Counted from the stretch's first letter, positions 1 through 8,623 are shown. The stretch: DNA of 64,000 nucleotides from Streptomyces griseus (GCF_900460065.1 NZ_UAVD01000029.1:606702-670701), one strand, 5' to 3'. Notes: generated by a model from the letters alone, not told the origin. A program made the numbers and translations.

Positions 1-96
1 TAACCGGAACGGCTTGGGGTGAAGTCGCACGAGTGTGCGGCCAGACATCTCCCGTCTGAACCCGACAGCTCACCTCGCAGGCGCCGGAGAGGAAAT
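1..96 (+). promoter_or_regulatory. 3' part of a ydaO-type (cyclic di-AMP) riboswitch
   Basis: The leader contains the conserved ydaO pieces GGGGTGAA (near 17-24) and GAACCCGACAGCTCACCTCGC (59-79), followed by GGCGCCGG. In actinomycetes these mark c-di-AMP riboswitches that sit before secreted cell-wall hydrolase genes. The 5' part of the aptamer lies left of the window. It ends a few bases before the ribosome binding site of the LysM/transglycosylase gene, so it should control that gene, usually switching it off when c-di-AMP is high. Identification is by remembered consensus; no covariance search was run. Confidence 0.8.
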
Positions 97-101
97 CCCC
101 C

Positions 102-944
102 ATGCCCGCACAGGGTAAGCACCGTCGTTCCCCGTCCACCTCGCTGCGTCGCGGCCTGGCCGCCGTGACCGCCGGCGGAGCCGTCCTCGCCCTCCCGGTG
201 ATCGGCGCCACCAGTGCCTTCGCGGCACCCGCGCCCACCGCCGCGCCGCAGCAGTCCGTGGCGCCCGCCGCGGTGGCCCCGGCGAATTCCGTGGCGAAGG
301 CCGCGCCCGCCCAGCATTCCGTCGCGGCCGGTGAGACGCTTTCCAAGATCGCCCGCGAATATTCCGTCAGCGGCGGCTGGGAGAAGCTCTACGAAGGCAA
401 CCGGAAGATCATCGGAGCGAATCCCGATCTCATTCACCCCGGTATCAAGCTGACTCTCGGAACCGTGGCCGATGCCTCTTCGGGTGGTACGGCGGACAAG
501 GCCGCCAAGGCTTCTCCGTCCGCCGCGCGCGGCGCCGAGGCCGACCGCGCCGACCGCTCGGAGCGCATCGACGCCGCCCCCGTGGCGAAGACCGCTCCGG
601 CCGCCGAGAAGGCCGTCACGTACACGAACGACCTCGACGGCTGGATCAAGGAGTCCCTGGCGATCATGGCCGAGCAGGGCATCCCCGGAACCTACGAGGG
701 CATCCACCGCAACATCATGCGCGAGTCCTCGGGCAACCCGGCCGCGATCAACAACTGGGACTCCAACGCGGTCAAGGGCACCCCGTCCAAGGGTCTGCTG
801 CAGGTCATCGACCCGACCTTCCAGGCCTACCACGTGCCCGGCACCTCGACCGACAGCTACGACCCGGTCGCCAACATCACCGCCGCGTGCAACTACGCCG
901 CGGACCGGTACGGCTCGATCGACAACGTCTTCGGCGCCTACTGA
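102..944 (+). CDS. Secreted LysM and lytic-transglycosylase (SLT-like) cell-wall protein
   Basis: 280 aa. Residues 1-42 form a signal peptide: a basic start, a hydrophobic Ala/Val-rich stretch, then cleavage near AFA|APAP. An Ala/Pro linker follows. Residues about 70-118 form one LysM peptidoglycan-binding domain (AGETLSKIAREYSV ... NPDLIHPGIKL). After a charged linker, residues about 175-280 form a transglycosylase domain with the catalytic-type IMRESSG motif and the GLLQVIDPTF motif. It should cleave glycan strands outside the cell, as Rpf/SLT-type enzymes do during spore germination and growth. The ATG is preceded by GGAGAGG. The upstream c-di-AMP riboswitch is the usual context for this family. 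A perfect hairpin terminator follows 15 bp after the stop. Confidence 0.9.
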   Translation: MPAQGKHRRSPSTSLRRGLAAVTAGGAVLALPVIGATSAFAAPAPTAAPQQSVAPAAVAPANSVAKAAPAQHSVAAGETLSKIAREYSVSGGWEKLYEGNRKIIGANPDLIHPGIKLTLGTVADASSGGTADKAAKASPSAARGAEADRADRSERIDAAPVAKTAPAAEKAVTYTNDLDGWIKESLAIMAEQGIPGTYEGIHRNIMRESSGNPAAINNWDSNAVKGTPSKGLLQVIDPTFQAYHVPGTSTDSYDPVANITAACNYAADRYGSIDNVFGAY

Positions 945-959
945 TCCGCCGCGACCGCG

Positions 960-999
960 CCCGAGGGGCCCCGGACCTCATGGTCCGGGGCCCCTCGGG
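960..999 (+). terminator. Strong intrinsic terminator hairpin
   Basis: A perfect 18-bp inverted repeat (960-977 with 982-999) with a TCAT loop lies 15 bp after the LysM/transglycosylase stop. There is no clear U-tract, which is common for Streptomyces terminators. It separates this gene from the cholesterol oxidase promoter. Confidence 0.85.
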
Positions 1000-1069
1000 C
1001 GTACGGGGCTGCTCGGGTCCGCCGGGAAGTTACCCCCAAGTTTCTAGTGACTTACCAGGCGATCGACAG

Positions 1070-1083
1070 TAGAACCTGTTTCA
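1070..1083 (+). promoter_or_regulatory. Candidate KstR-type operator before the cholesterol oxidase gene
   Basis: TAGAACCTGTTTCA fits the 14-bp pattern TNNAACNNGTTNNA known for KstR, the TetR-family repressor of cholesterol catabolism in mycobacteria and rhodococci. It ends 25 bp before the ATG, a suitable place to block transcription. The match uses every fixed position of the pattern. A KstR homologue in this organism has not been shown. Confidence 0.55.
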
Positions 1084-1108
1084 CTCTGTCGAGAGTGAGG
1101 AGTGTCAC

Positions 1109-2752
1109 ATGGGCGACACTACCGTGCACAAGGGCGGGACTCAGGGTGTCTCGCGTAGAAGGTTCATCACAGGAACAGGTTCTCTTCTGGGTGGAGCGGC
1201 GATCGCCGGGCACACCGCACCGGCCTGGGCGACCGTCCGGGCTGCGGCAGCGCCGATCGGCTCCGGGGCCCGGGTGCCGGCCTTGGTCATCGGCACCGGA
1301 TACGGCGGCTCGGTGGCCGCCCTCCGGCTCGCCCAGGCCGGTACGGACGTCCACATGGTCGAGATGGGGATGGCCTGGGACACGCCGGGCGCGGACGGCA
1401 AGATCTTCGCCAACACCACCAGGCCGGACGACCGCTCCTTCTGGCTGCGGACCCGTACCAAGCAGCCGCTGAGCAACTTCCTCGGCTTCCCCATCGACCG
1501 ATCCGTCAACCGCTACACCGGCATCCTGGACGCCGAGGAGTTCGCCGGGATCACCGTCTACCAGGGCCGGGGCGTCGGCGGCGGGTCCCTGGTCAACGGC
1601 GGCATGGCCGTCACCCCCCGCCGGGAGAACTTCGGAGCCATCCTCCCGACGGTGAACGCGCAGGAGATGTACAGCACCTACTACCCCCGCGCCAACAGCG
1701 GACTGGGCGTCACCACCATCGATCCCGCCTGGTTCGACTCCGTCGACTGCTACCAGTACGCCCGGGTCGGCCGAAAACACGCCCAGCGCTCCGGCTTCCC
1801 CTTCCTCTTCGTCCCCGCCGTCTACGACTGGGACTACATGAAGCAGGAGGCGGCCGGAACCGTCCCCAGGTCGGCGCTGGACGCCGAGATCCTCTACGGC
1901 AACAACTACGGCAAGAAGTCGCTCCAGAAGACCTACATCGACCGGATCAGGGCGACCGGCCGGGTCACCATCTCCCCGCTCCACAAGGTCACCAGGGTCA
2001 CCCCGGCCCCGGGCGGCGGCTACACGGTGCTCATCGACCAGCTGAACACCGCCGGCCAGACCACCGCCACCAAGACCGTCACGGCGGACAAGGTGTTCTT
2101 CGCCGCGGGCAGCGTCGGCACCAGCAAGCTGCTCGTCGGCCTCAAGGCCACCGGTGCGCTGCCCCTCCTCAACGACGAGATCGGCAAGGGCTGGGGCGAC
2201 AACGGCAACGTCATGTGCGGCCGGGCCAACCACCTCTGGGACCCGACGGGGAAGGTGCAGTCCTCCATCCCCACCGGCGGGATCGACAACTGGGACGCGG
2301 GCGGCGCGTTCGCCGAGGTCGCCCCGCTGCCCACCGGGATCGAGACGTGGGCCTCGTTCTACCTGTCGATTACCAAGAACCCCCACCGCGCCCGGTTCAC
2401 CTGGAACGCGGCGGCGGGGAAGGCCGAACTGGACTGGCAGACGGCGTGGAAGCAGCCGTCCATCGATGCGGCGAAGACCATCTTCGACAAGATCAACCAG
2501 AAGGAGGGCACGATCTACCGCACGGACCTCTTCGGGGTCCACAAGATCTGGGGCGACCACCTCACCTACCACCCGCTCGGCGGCGCGGTCCTGGACAAGG
2601 CCACCGACAACTATGGCCGACTGCACGGGTACACGGGTCTGTACGTCATCGACGGCGCGCTGATCCCGGGCAACACCAGCGTCAACCCGTTCGTCACCAT
2701 CACCGCGCTCGCCGAGCGCAACATCGAACGGATCATCGCGACCGACCTCTGA
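1109..2752 (+). CDS. choA: Cholesterol oxidase (secreted GMC flavoprotein)
   Basis: 547 aa, the usual length for Streptomyces ChoA. It oxidises cholesterol with O2 to cholest-4-en-3-one and H2O2, using non-covalent FAD. The N-terminus has a Tat signal (SRRRFITGTGSLLGG) with cleavage after an Ala-rich stretch near residue 40. The Rossmann FAD motif is GTGYGGSVAALRLAQ (about residues 61-75). GRGVGGGSLVNGG is the GMC signature. The C-terminal YHPLGG supplies the catalytic His, and GNTSVNPF supplies the Asn that lines the O2 tunnel. The ATG follows GTGAGGAGTG. A KstR-like operator sits just upstream. The gene is monocistronic and faces a convergent reverse-strand pair. It may act in sterol use or in sensing and attacking eukaryotic membranes. 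Confidence 0.95.
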   Translation: MGDTTVHKGGTQGVSRRRFITGTGSLLGGAAIAGHTAPAWATVRAAAAPIGSGARVPALVIGTGYGGSVAALRLAQAGTDVHMVEMGMAWDTPGADGKIFANTTRPDDRSFWLRTRTKQPLSNFLGFPIDRSVNRYTGILDAEEFAGITVYQGRGVGGGSLVNGGMAVTPRRENFGAILPTVNAQEMYSTYYPRANSGLGVTTIDPAWFDSVDCYQYARVGRKHAQRSGFPFLFVPAVYDWDYMKQEAAGTVPRSALDAEILYGNNYGKKSLQKTYIDRIRATGRVTISPLHKVTRVTPAPGGGYTVLIDQLNTAGQTTATKTVTADKVFFAAGSVGTSKLLVGLKATGALPLLNDEIGKGWGDNGNVMCGRANHLWDPTGKVQSSIPTGGIDNWDAGGAFAEVAPLPTGIETWASFYLSITKNPHRARFTWNAAAGKAELDWQTAWKQPSIDAAKTIFDKINQKEGTIYRTDLFGVHKIWGDHLTYHPLGGAVLDKATDNYGRLHGYTGLYVIDGALIPGNTSVNPFVTITALAERNIERIIATDL

Positions 2753-2780
2753 GGGCTGTCCCGCGGGCGCCCCACGGAGA

Positions 2781-2815
2781 GCCCGGGGCCGGGAGTGCCA
2801 ACCCGGCGGCCCCGG
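2781..2815. terminator. Imperfect hairpin between convergent genes
   Basis: GCCCGGGGCCGGG pairs with CCCGGCGGCCCCGG across an 8-nt loop, with a small bulge. It lies between the stops of the cholesterol oxidase gene and the convergent decarboxylase-like gene, so it could terminate both. Confidence 0.5.
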
Positions 2816-2821
2816 ACTCCG

Positions 2822-3301
2822 TCAGTGACCGGGCAGAACGCACACCGCGTCGATCCCCAGCACATGGTTGAGCCGCCCGAACGCCAGCCACGAGCCGATG
2901 CTCATCGTCAGCTCCACGATCTCCGCCTGGCTGTAGTGCGCGGTCATCCGCTGCCAGAAGGCGTCGTCCAGACCGTGGTGGTCGAGCGTGTACCGCTCGG
3001 CGTACTCCGCCGCCAGCCGGGTCCGCTCGTCGAAGGCGTCGGTCGTACGCCACTCGGTCACCGCCCCGGCGAACTCCTCCTCGACCTTCGCCCCGTCCCG
3101 CTCGGTCCGCCAGTCCAGGCAGAACAGGCACCCGTTGATCTGCGCGACCCGCAGCCTGGCCGCCTCGAACTCCCGCAGCCCCAGCGTCGTGTGCTCGTAC
3201 ACGGACATCGAGAAGGTGGCGGCGGCCATGCCGATGCCGGGGACCATCTCCCCCCACACGTAACCGATGGGCTCCTGACCCTCGGGAATGTCGATGATCA
3301 T
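2822..3301 (-). CDS. Carboxymuconolactone decarboxylase (AhpD-like) family protein
   Basis: 159 aa, starting at MIIDIPEG. This start has a strong GGAAGGAGA ribosome site 7 nt upstream; the open frame continues upstream but without a good site. The helical CMD fold carries the AhpD-type redox motif NGCLFC followed by LDWRTE, with a CxxC that can act as a disulfide peroxidase or reductase. The partner His after the CxxC is not at the standard spacing, so peroxidase activity is uncertain. The start overlaps the stop of the upstream dehydrogenase as ATGA, so the two are translationally coupled and probably act together. Substrate unknown. Confidence 0.8.
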   Translation of the reverse strand: MIIDIPEGQEPIGYVWGEMVPGIGMAAATFSMSVYEHTTLGLREFEAARLRVAQINGCLFCLDWRTERDGAKVEEEFAGAVTEWRTTDAFDERTRLAAEYAERYTLDHHGLDDAFWQRMTAHYSQAEIVELTMSIGSWLAFGRLNHVLGIDAVCVLPGH

Positions 3302-4377
3302 GCAGGTCTCCTTCCCAGCCTGCCGACCGCAGGCCGCAGGGGAACGTCGAGTGCGTCGTACAGGCCCGGTTCCGCGTCCACCAGCCAGTCGATGGCGGAG
3401 ACGAGCCGCCCGACCGCCGTGGCGTTCCCGCCCGCCGACCGGTTCTTGTCCTCGTCGGAAGCCTCCACCGTCACCTCGATACGGGGACGGCCCTCGATCA
3501 CCACCCGGTGCGCGCCCACACCGTCGGGCGGGGACGGCCAGTCCGGGGCGCACGAGGGGTGGATCCGGGTGATGTGCTCGATGACGATGCGCGGCACGCC
3601 GCCCACGATGCCCTGTACCTCGAAGCGCACGGCCCCCTGCGTGCCCGCCGCGAACTCGCCCATCGTGCGGGTGCCCACCGTGGACTCCAGCGCCCGACGG
3701 TCCATGGTCTCGCGGATCTCGTCCACCTCGACGTCCAGCGCCCGCGCCATCAGGCGTATCTGACCGCCCCAGACCATCGTCGGAACGCTCGGTGCCAGCA
3801 TCAGCGGCTCGTACTCCATCGGGTGCCCCATACCGATCAGATGGCGCACCGACTCCTCCTGCTCGTACGTGGAGTAGTCGAAGATCTCCTGGCAGCGGAT
3901 CACGTCCACCTCGGTGCCGAGACCGCTGACCAGCAGGGGCAGCACGTCGTTGCCCCAGCCCGGGTCGACGCCGGAGACGAACAGCGAGCCGCCGCCCTCG
4001 GCGACGGCGGCCAGGACCGGGTCCCGGAGCTCCGCCGGGGCGTTGCGCTGGTCGTAGAGCGGATAGAGGGAGGGCGTGACGACCACCGCGCCGGACCGGA
4101 TCGCCCGGCCGATGTCGGCCAGCGCGTCATCGGGACGTATGTCGCCGGACGCCGCGTAGACCACCGCCCGGGGGCGGGCCGCCAGAGCGGCCGCGACGTC
4201 GTCGGTGGCCGCGACCCCGAGCATGCGCCCGACCCCGCCGAGCTCGCCCGCGTCGCGGCCGACCTTGGCGGGATCGTGCACGAGGACGGCGGCGAGTGTC
4301 AGTGCCGGATGGGCCTCGACGGCGCGGATCGCCGCGCGGCCGACGTTGCCGGTACCCCAGACAACCGTGGGAATCAT
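3298..4377 (-). CDS. NAD(P)-binding dehydrogenase, DapB N-terminal / 2,4-diaminopentanoate dehydrogenase-like
   Basis: 359 aa. An N-terminal Rossmann motif (VVWGTGNVGRAAIRAV) is followed by a DapB-like fold: VVYAASGDIRPDD, then VVVTPSLYPLYD, then FVSGVDPGWGNDVLPLL. This matches actinobacterial 'dihydrodipicolinate reductase' paralogues that are not the true DapB, which is shorter (about 250 aa). The substrate is unknown; such paralogues often sit in catabolic regions. It is first in a two-gene operon with the CMD-family protein (4-nt overlap) and converges on the cholesterol oxidase gene. A role in steroid or ketone metabolism is only a guess from that neighbour. Confidence 0.75.
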   Translation of the reverse strand: MIPTVVWGTGNVGRAAIRAVEAHPALTLAAVLVHDPAKVGRDAGELGGVGRMLGVAATDDVAAALAARPRAVVYAASGDIRPDDALADIGRAIRSGAVVVTPSLYPLYDQRNAPAELRDPVLAAVAEGGGSLFVSGVDPGWGNDVLPLLVSGLGTEVDVIRCQEIFDYSTYEQEESVRHLIGMGHPMEYEPLMLAPSVPTMVWGGQIRLMARALDVEVDEIRETMDRRALESTVGTRTMGEFAAGTQGAVRFEVQGIVGGVPRIVIEHITRIHPSCAPDWPSPPDGVGAHRVVIEGRPRIEVTVEASDEDKNRSAGGNATAVGRLVSAIDWLVDAEPGLYDALDVPLRPAVGRLGRRPA

Positions 4378-4453
4378 GCGCGGAGGGTAGCCCCGGGACC
4401 TCGTACTTCCCAGAGCCGTGCGGGACCCAATTCGCCGGGGGACAACGGGTGTT

Positions 4454-4483
4454 CCCGGGCCGGCGACGATCCGCCGGCCCGGG
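4454..4483 (-). terminator. Hairpin terminator after the GH87 gene
   Basis: A perfect 12-bp inverted repeat (4454-4465 with 4472-4483) with a 6-nt loop lies 13 bp past the stop of the reverse-strand glucanase gene and upstream of the dehydrogenase gene. Confidence 0.7.
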
Positions 4484-4495
4484 GCGTGCCGGCCG

Positions 4496-7447
4496 CTACC
4501 GCTTGGCGCGTGCGCCGTTCGGGGTGCCGGCGACCGTGAACTGCGAACCGGGCTCGATGAGTACGTGACCGTCGCGCGAGTTCGTGATCGTCACGTTGGT
4601 GAGCGTCGCGTTGCCGCGCGCGCCGCCCATCGCGAGGATGCCGGACCCGTTGTTGGACTTGTCGATCCGGACGTTCTCGATCTTGACGTCCTGCATCACG
4701 CCGCCACCCGTCTTGAACTGGATGCCGTCATAGGTGGAGTCGATGATGTCCGTGTCGCGGATCGTGACTCCGGGGATCGGCAGGTTCTGCGGGAAGAGGG
4801 TGATCGCACCGAACTCCTGGTCCTCGTTCCAGAACGCTCCGCCGGTGCGGTACAGGCCGTTGTTGGCGATCAGCGTCTGCCCGGAGAAGGGCAGCGGGTC
4901 GTGGTCGGTCGCCAGCATGATGGCCGGGTAGTTCATCGTGTCGGAGATCAGGTTGTTCTCGATCTTGTTGCCGTAGCCTCCGTAGATCGCGATGCCGTTG
5001 GCACGCCACGGGAGCTGGATGGTGTTGTTGCGGAAGCTGTTGTCGTGGCCGATGTCGACGGACTGGTTCTTGACGTACTTGCTGGACCAGACGGCCAGGG
5101 CGTCATCGCCGGTGTTGCGGAACGACGAGTTGTAGACCGTGGAGTTGCGGGTGCCGTTGGCGAAGTTGATGCCGTCGGCGTACGTGTTGCGGATCCGCAT
5201 CCCGGTGAACTCGACGCCGTCGCCCGGGTTCCACAGCTCCTGGATGTTGTCGAAGTCGCGGCCGGCCCAGACACCCACGTTGGCGTGCTCGATCCAGACG
5301 TTGCTGATCTTCGTGTCCTTGCCGAACCGGCCGTTCAGCGCGACGCCGCCCTCGTGGTTGCCGTCGCCGCCGCGAATGGTGCCGGAACCGAAGATCGCGA
5401 TGTCGGAGATTTGCGTGTTCTCGTCGATATCGAAACCGAAGTTGCCCTCGTGCGGGTGGTTGATGCCGCCCGCCTCGTGCGGCGGGGTGAGGGTGTAGAG
5501 CTGGGAGTGCCACATGCCCGCGCCCCGGATGGTCACATCACGGATGCCGACCTGGTTCCACTGGCCCCGGTCGAGCGGGTCGTCGGTGAGGATCTTCTGC
5601 TCCTGGCGCCACTGGCCTGCCGGGATCCACACACAGTCGATCTGGCCGGTCTGGTTCGCCGTGACCGCCCGCTGGATCGCGGCCGTGTCGTCGATCCCGT
5701 CGTTCGCCACCGCGCCGTACGTCGTGATGGACACACAGCCCGAGGGCTGGGACGAGGGCGCCGCCACCTGCTCCAGGTCGATCAGGTCGATGATGTAGAA
5801 GGAGGCGTTGTCGCTCGCGTCGCGCTGGAGCCGGAACTTCGTGCCCGCCGGATAGGTCCGCGTGAGCAGGGCGTGCGACTCGTCGAACAGGCGCCGCGCG
5901 TCCCCGCCGGGGGTGTTGGTGAGTCCTTCGGGGCTGTCGGTGTTCCCGTACAGCCAGCTGTGCTTGGAGGAGAGGTCGAGCTTGCGGACGAACTGGCCGT
6001 CGGCGTACAGGCTGATGGTCGCCTCACGGCCGCCACCGCCCGGCGCGTCGGGGATGGAGTTGCGCACGACGACCGAGTTCGACGGGGCGGTCGAGGTGAA
6101 CTCCACGTACTCGCCGGTCGCGTTGAGCCGGACCGACTCGCGGCCGGAGGACTCGGTGGCGAAGTTGGTGTGCCCGAAGGTGCGCTCGGCGTCCGACTTC
6201 AGCAGCGTGCCCCGGTAGGCGGCGTTCTCCGCCTCCAGCTCGGTGTACGGAACGGCCGCGCCGCGTCCGACCACGATGGAGCGGGCGAAGGTGTTGTTGG
6301 TCTCGTTGGTCTCGGCGACCTGGTTCGTCGCGTCCGCGGTGGCGGTCAGCGTCGCGCCGCCGCTCGCCGCCGTCCAGCTGCCGCTGACCGCGACGTTCGC
6401 GGTGGCGCCCGCCGCGATGGCCGGTGTGGTGCCGTTGAGCGTCGTGGAACCGACGGTCAGGCGGGTGACCGTGCCCGCGCTCACCGCGCTGGTGCCGCGG
6501 TTGTGGACCGCCACCGTGAAGGTGACCGCCGCCCCGACGGCCGGGTTGGCCGGGCTGGAGGAGATGGAGCGGACCTCCAGGTCGGGGCCGGGGCTCTGCC
6601 CGACCACCAGCGGGGAGGCGGTGGTGCGGCTGTTGTTGGTGTTGTCGGACTCGACGACCGTGTCCGTCGGGTCCACCAGCGCCGAGACGGTGTACGAGCC
6701 CTGCGGCCGCTTGCCGACCCCGACCGAGACGGGGGCGGAGGCGCCCGCGACGAGCGGGCCGACCGGCGCGCTGCCGACGACCACGCCGCCCAGGCTCACG
6801 TTGACGGTGGTCGCGGGGGAGGCGGCCGAACCGGCGTTGCGGACGGTCCCCCGGACGGTGATCTCGTCCGTCTCGGAGGGGGATGTGGGGCTCCAGGACA
6901 GGGCGCTCACGGTCAGGTCCGGGTTGGGGGCGGCGGTCCCCAGGACCTGGACCTCGGCGATCTGCCCGCCGGGCGCCCCGGTGTTGGCGAAGAACTTGAG
7001 CTGGAGGTCGGCGACCCGGCCGTCCACCGGGATCGTCACCGTGTTCTGGTTGCCCGAAGGGCTGAACGCGTAGCCGGCCCGGGCCCGGAGCGAGGTGAAC
7101 GCGGTGCCGTTCTGGCTCCGGCCGAGCACCTGGATGTCCTGGGTCCGGCCGCCCCAGATCGGGTCGGGGTTGAGCTTGATCACCACGGACTCCAGGTCCG
7201 CGTCGGCGCCGAGCTTCACCGTGAGGTCGGCCGGCAGTCCGTTCGACTCCCAGTAGCTGTCGACCTTGCCGTCGTTGGCGTTGGCGGCCGGGTAGCCGCC
7301 GTGCGACCCGCTGGCGGCCACGGGCTTGCCCCGGGCCAGATCGGTGGCCTCAGCCGCGCTCGCGGCGACGGGCAGCAGTCCGACCGAGACCAGTCCGGCT
7401 ATCAGCAGCCCGGTGATCGACTGTCCGGTGCGTCGTTTCCATCTCAT
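4496..7447 (-). CDS. Secreted GH87-type alpha-1,3-glucanase (mycodextranase), modular
   Basis: 983 aa from the ATG at 7447, which has GAGGAC upstream; a GTG 18 nt earlier has no ribosome site. Residues 1-33 are a signal peptide ending ASA|AEA. An F5/8 type C (discoidin, CBM32-like) domain spans about 35-145. Two CARDB-type beta-sandwich repeats span about 150-365 (each with DPTxTVxESxxxNN or its equivalent). A CBM6/35-like domain begins TELEAENAAYRG, about 370-545. A right-handed beta-helix catalytic domain runs from about 550 to the end. It carries Asp in YADGINF and the pair GDDALAVW, 23 and 24 residues later. This equals the spacing of the three catalytic Asp of the Paenibacillus GH87 enzymes as I recall it. 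It should degrade fungal or oral alpha-1,3-glucan outside the cell. A hairpin terminator follows. Confidence 0.88.
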   Translation of the reverse strand: MRWKRRTGQSITGLLIAGLVSVGLLPVAASAAEATDLARGKPVAASGSHGGYPAANANDGKVDSYWESNGLPADLTVKLGADADLESVVIKLNPDPIWGGRTQDIQVLGRSQNGTAFTSLRARAGYAFSPSGNQNTVTIPVDGRVADLQLKFFANTGAPGGQIAEVQVLGTAAPNPDLTVSALSWSPTSPSETDEITVRGTVRNAGSAASPATTVNVSLGGVVVGSAPVGPLVAGASAPVSVGVGKRPQGSYTVSALVDPTDTVVESDNTNNSRTTASPLVVGQSPGPDLEVRSISSSPANPAVGAAVTFTVAVHNRGTSAVSAGTVTRLTVGSTTLNGTTPAIAAGATANVAVSGSWTAASGGATLTATADATNQVAETNETNNTFARSIVVGRGAAVPYTELEAENAAYRGTLLKSDAERTFGHTNFATESSGRESVRLNATGEYVEFTSTAPSNSVVVRNSIPDAPGGGGREATISLYADGQFVRKLDLSSKHSWLYGNTDSPEGLTNTPGGDARRLFDESHALLTRTYPAGTKFRLQRDASDNASFYIIDLIDLEQVAAPSSQPSGCVSITTYGAVANDGIDDTAAIQRAVTANQTGQIDCVWIPAGQWRQEQKILTDDPLDRGQWNQVGIRDVTIRGAGMWHSQLYTLTPPHEAGGINHPHEGNFGFDIDENTQISDIAIFGSGTIRGGDGNHEGGVALNGRFGKDTKISNVWIEHANVGVWAGRDFDNIQELWNPGDGVEFTGMRIRNTYADGINFANGTRNSTVYNSSFRNTGDDALAVWSSKYVKNQSVDIGHDNSFRNNTIQLPWRANGIAIYGGYGNKIENNLISDTMNYPAIMLATDHDPLPFSGQTLIANNGLYRTGGAFWNEDQEFGAITLFPQNLPIPGVTIRDTDIIDSTYDGIQFKTGGGVMQDVKIENVRIDKSNNGSGILAMGGARGNATLTNVTITNSRDGHVLIEPGSQFTVAGTPNGARAKR

Positions 7448-7611
7448 GATGTCCTCTACTTCCACAATATTTGAGCCAGCAAGTCAATCTTTTGCGGTGA
7501 GAGGTTCATAGATTTCTGCGCTGTTTCTGATTTGTCAACGGTCCTCGCATGGTCATGTCATTCCGGTGCCTTCACTGACCGTGCGTCAGATCAACTGGCG
7601 GGAGGGCTCGT
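7448..7611 (-). promoter_or_regulatory. Promoter/leader region of the glucanase gene
   Basis: This intergenic stretch is noticeably richer in A/T than its surroundings. On the reverse strand it holds TTGACA (7538-7533) and TTGACT (7487-7482) hexamers, but no convincing -10 hexamer at 17-18 nt. TTGACTTGCTGGCTCAA (7487-7471) has matching TTGA/TCAA ends and could be a degenerate sugar-regulator operator, though the centre is not palindromic. The UbiA gene ends at 7612 reading the same way, so this stretch also holds its 3' end. Confidence 0.35.
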
Positions 7612-8505
7612 TCAGGCTCCGCCGACACCCCGGGCCAGCAGCAGCGCCAGATCCACCGCGGCCACGGCCACCGCTCCGGCCAGGGCGGCCTTGCGCCGGC
7701 GGCGGCCGAGGGCCGGTCCCGCGAGCGACGCCGCACCGGCCAGGACGAGGGCAGCGGCGCCCGCCGCACCCACCGGTCCCGGCGGCCCGAACGCCAGCAC
7801 CGCCGTGGCACCGAGCAGCGGAACCGGCAGCAGCAGCCGGGTGCCCCGGTCGCCCAGCCGGTGCGGGAGGCCCCGGATCCCGGCCGCCCGGTCCGCCGCG
7901 ATGTCCGGGAGCGTGTCGGCCAGATGTGCCGCGAACCCGAGCAGCGCCCCGGCCGTCACCGTCCACCACCGGGGCCACGGTCCGCCGGGCACGGAGAGGG
8001 CGACGGTGGCGGGCAGGGCGCCGAATCCGGCCACGTACGGGAGCCAGGACAGAGCGGTCGCCTTGAGCCGCAGGTTGTAGAGCCAGGCCGCGGCGACCGC
8101 GGCCAGGTGCACCGTGCCCGCGAGGACCCCGCAGGCCAGCGAGAGCGGTACGCACAGGGCGAACGCGACCCCCGCCGCCACCCACACCGCACGCGCTCCG
8201 ACCGTGCCGTCGGCCGCCGGCTTCCCCCGGCGGCCGGCGTCGGCGTCACGCCGCGCGTCGTACGCGTCGTTGCACCAGCCCACCGAGAGCTGGCCGGTCA
8301 GCACCGCCGCCGTGACCAGCGCGGAGCGAGGGCCGCCGAGTCCGGAGCCGAGAGCGAGGGCGCACGCGAGGGCGGTCACCGCGAGCGCCGGTCCCGGGTG
8401 GCACGCGAGCGCGAGCCCCACGACGCGGCTTCCCCGCCCCGCGCGGGCCTCTCCCGCGCCGGCCGTCCCCGCACCGGCCGGGCTCACCCTGTCCACGGCG
8501 TCCAT
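7612..8505 (-). CDS. UbiA-family prenyltransferase, divergent from the phenolic lipid operon
   Basis: 297 aa from the ATG at 8505; the open frame extends upstream but without similarity. It is an integral membrane protein with about eight or nine hydrophobic segments. Both Asp-rich motifs are present: NDAYDARRDADAGRRGKP (NDxxDxxxD, residues about 95-112) and DTLPDIAADRAAG (DxxxD). These bind the prenyl diphosphate through Mg2+. UbiA enzymes prenylate aromatic rings such as quinone precursors. It is transcribed away from srsABC across a 118-bp gap, which suggests a shared promoter region and possibly a shared product, for example a prenylated or quinone-type derivative of the alkylresorcinol. 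That link is inference. Confidence 0.85.
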   Translation of the reverse strand: MDAVDRVSPAGAGTAGAGEARAGRGSRVVGLALACHPGPALAVTALACALALGSGLGGPRSALVTAAVLTGQLSVGWCNDAYDARRDADAGRRGKPAADGTVGARAVWVAAGVAFALCVPLSLACGVLAGTVHLAAVAAAWLYNLRLKATALSWLPYVAGFGALPATVALSVPGGPWPRWWTVTAGALLGFAAHLADTLPDIAADRAAGIRGLPHRLGDRGTRLLLPVPLLGATAVLAFGPPGPVGAAGAAALVLAGAASLAGPALGRRRRKAALAGAVAVAAVDLALLLARGVGGA

Positions 8506-8623
8506 CGGGCGATCGTAGGGGCCTGGCGCCCCGTCAATGCGGAGACCGGGCGGGTCTTTTGCGCCGTTCCCCCGCCACGTGCGGGCAGGATGGGGCCATG
8601 ACGCCACCGAAGCAGGAGGCAGA

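Noticed and set aside
4418..7474. A 1018-codon forward frame opposite the glucanase gene
   Set aside because: Asp/Arg/Val-rich shadow translation without motifs; the reverse frame has a signal peptide, several recognised domains and catalytic residues.
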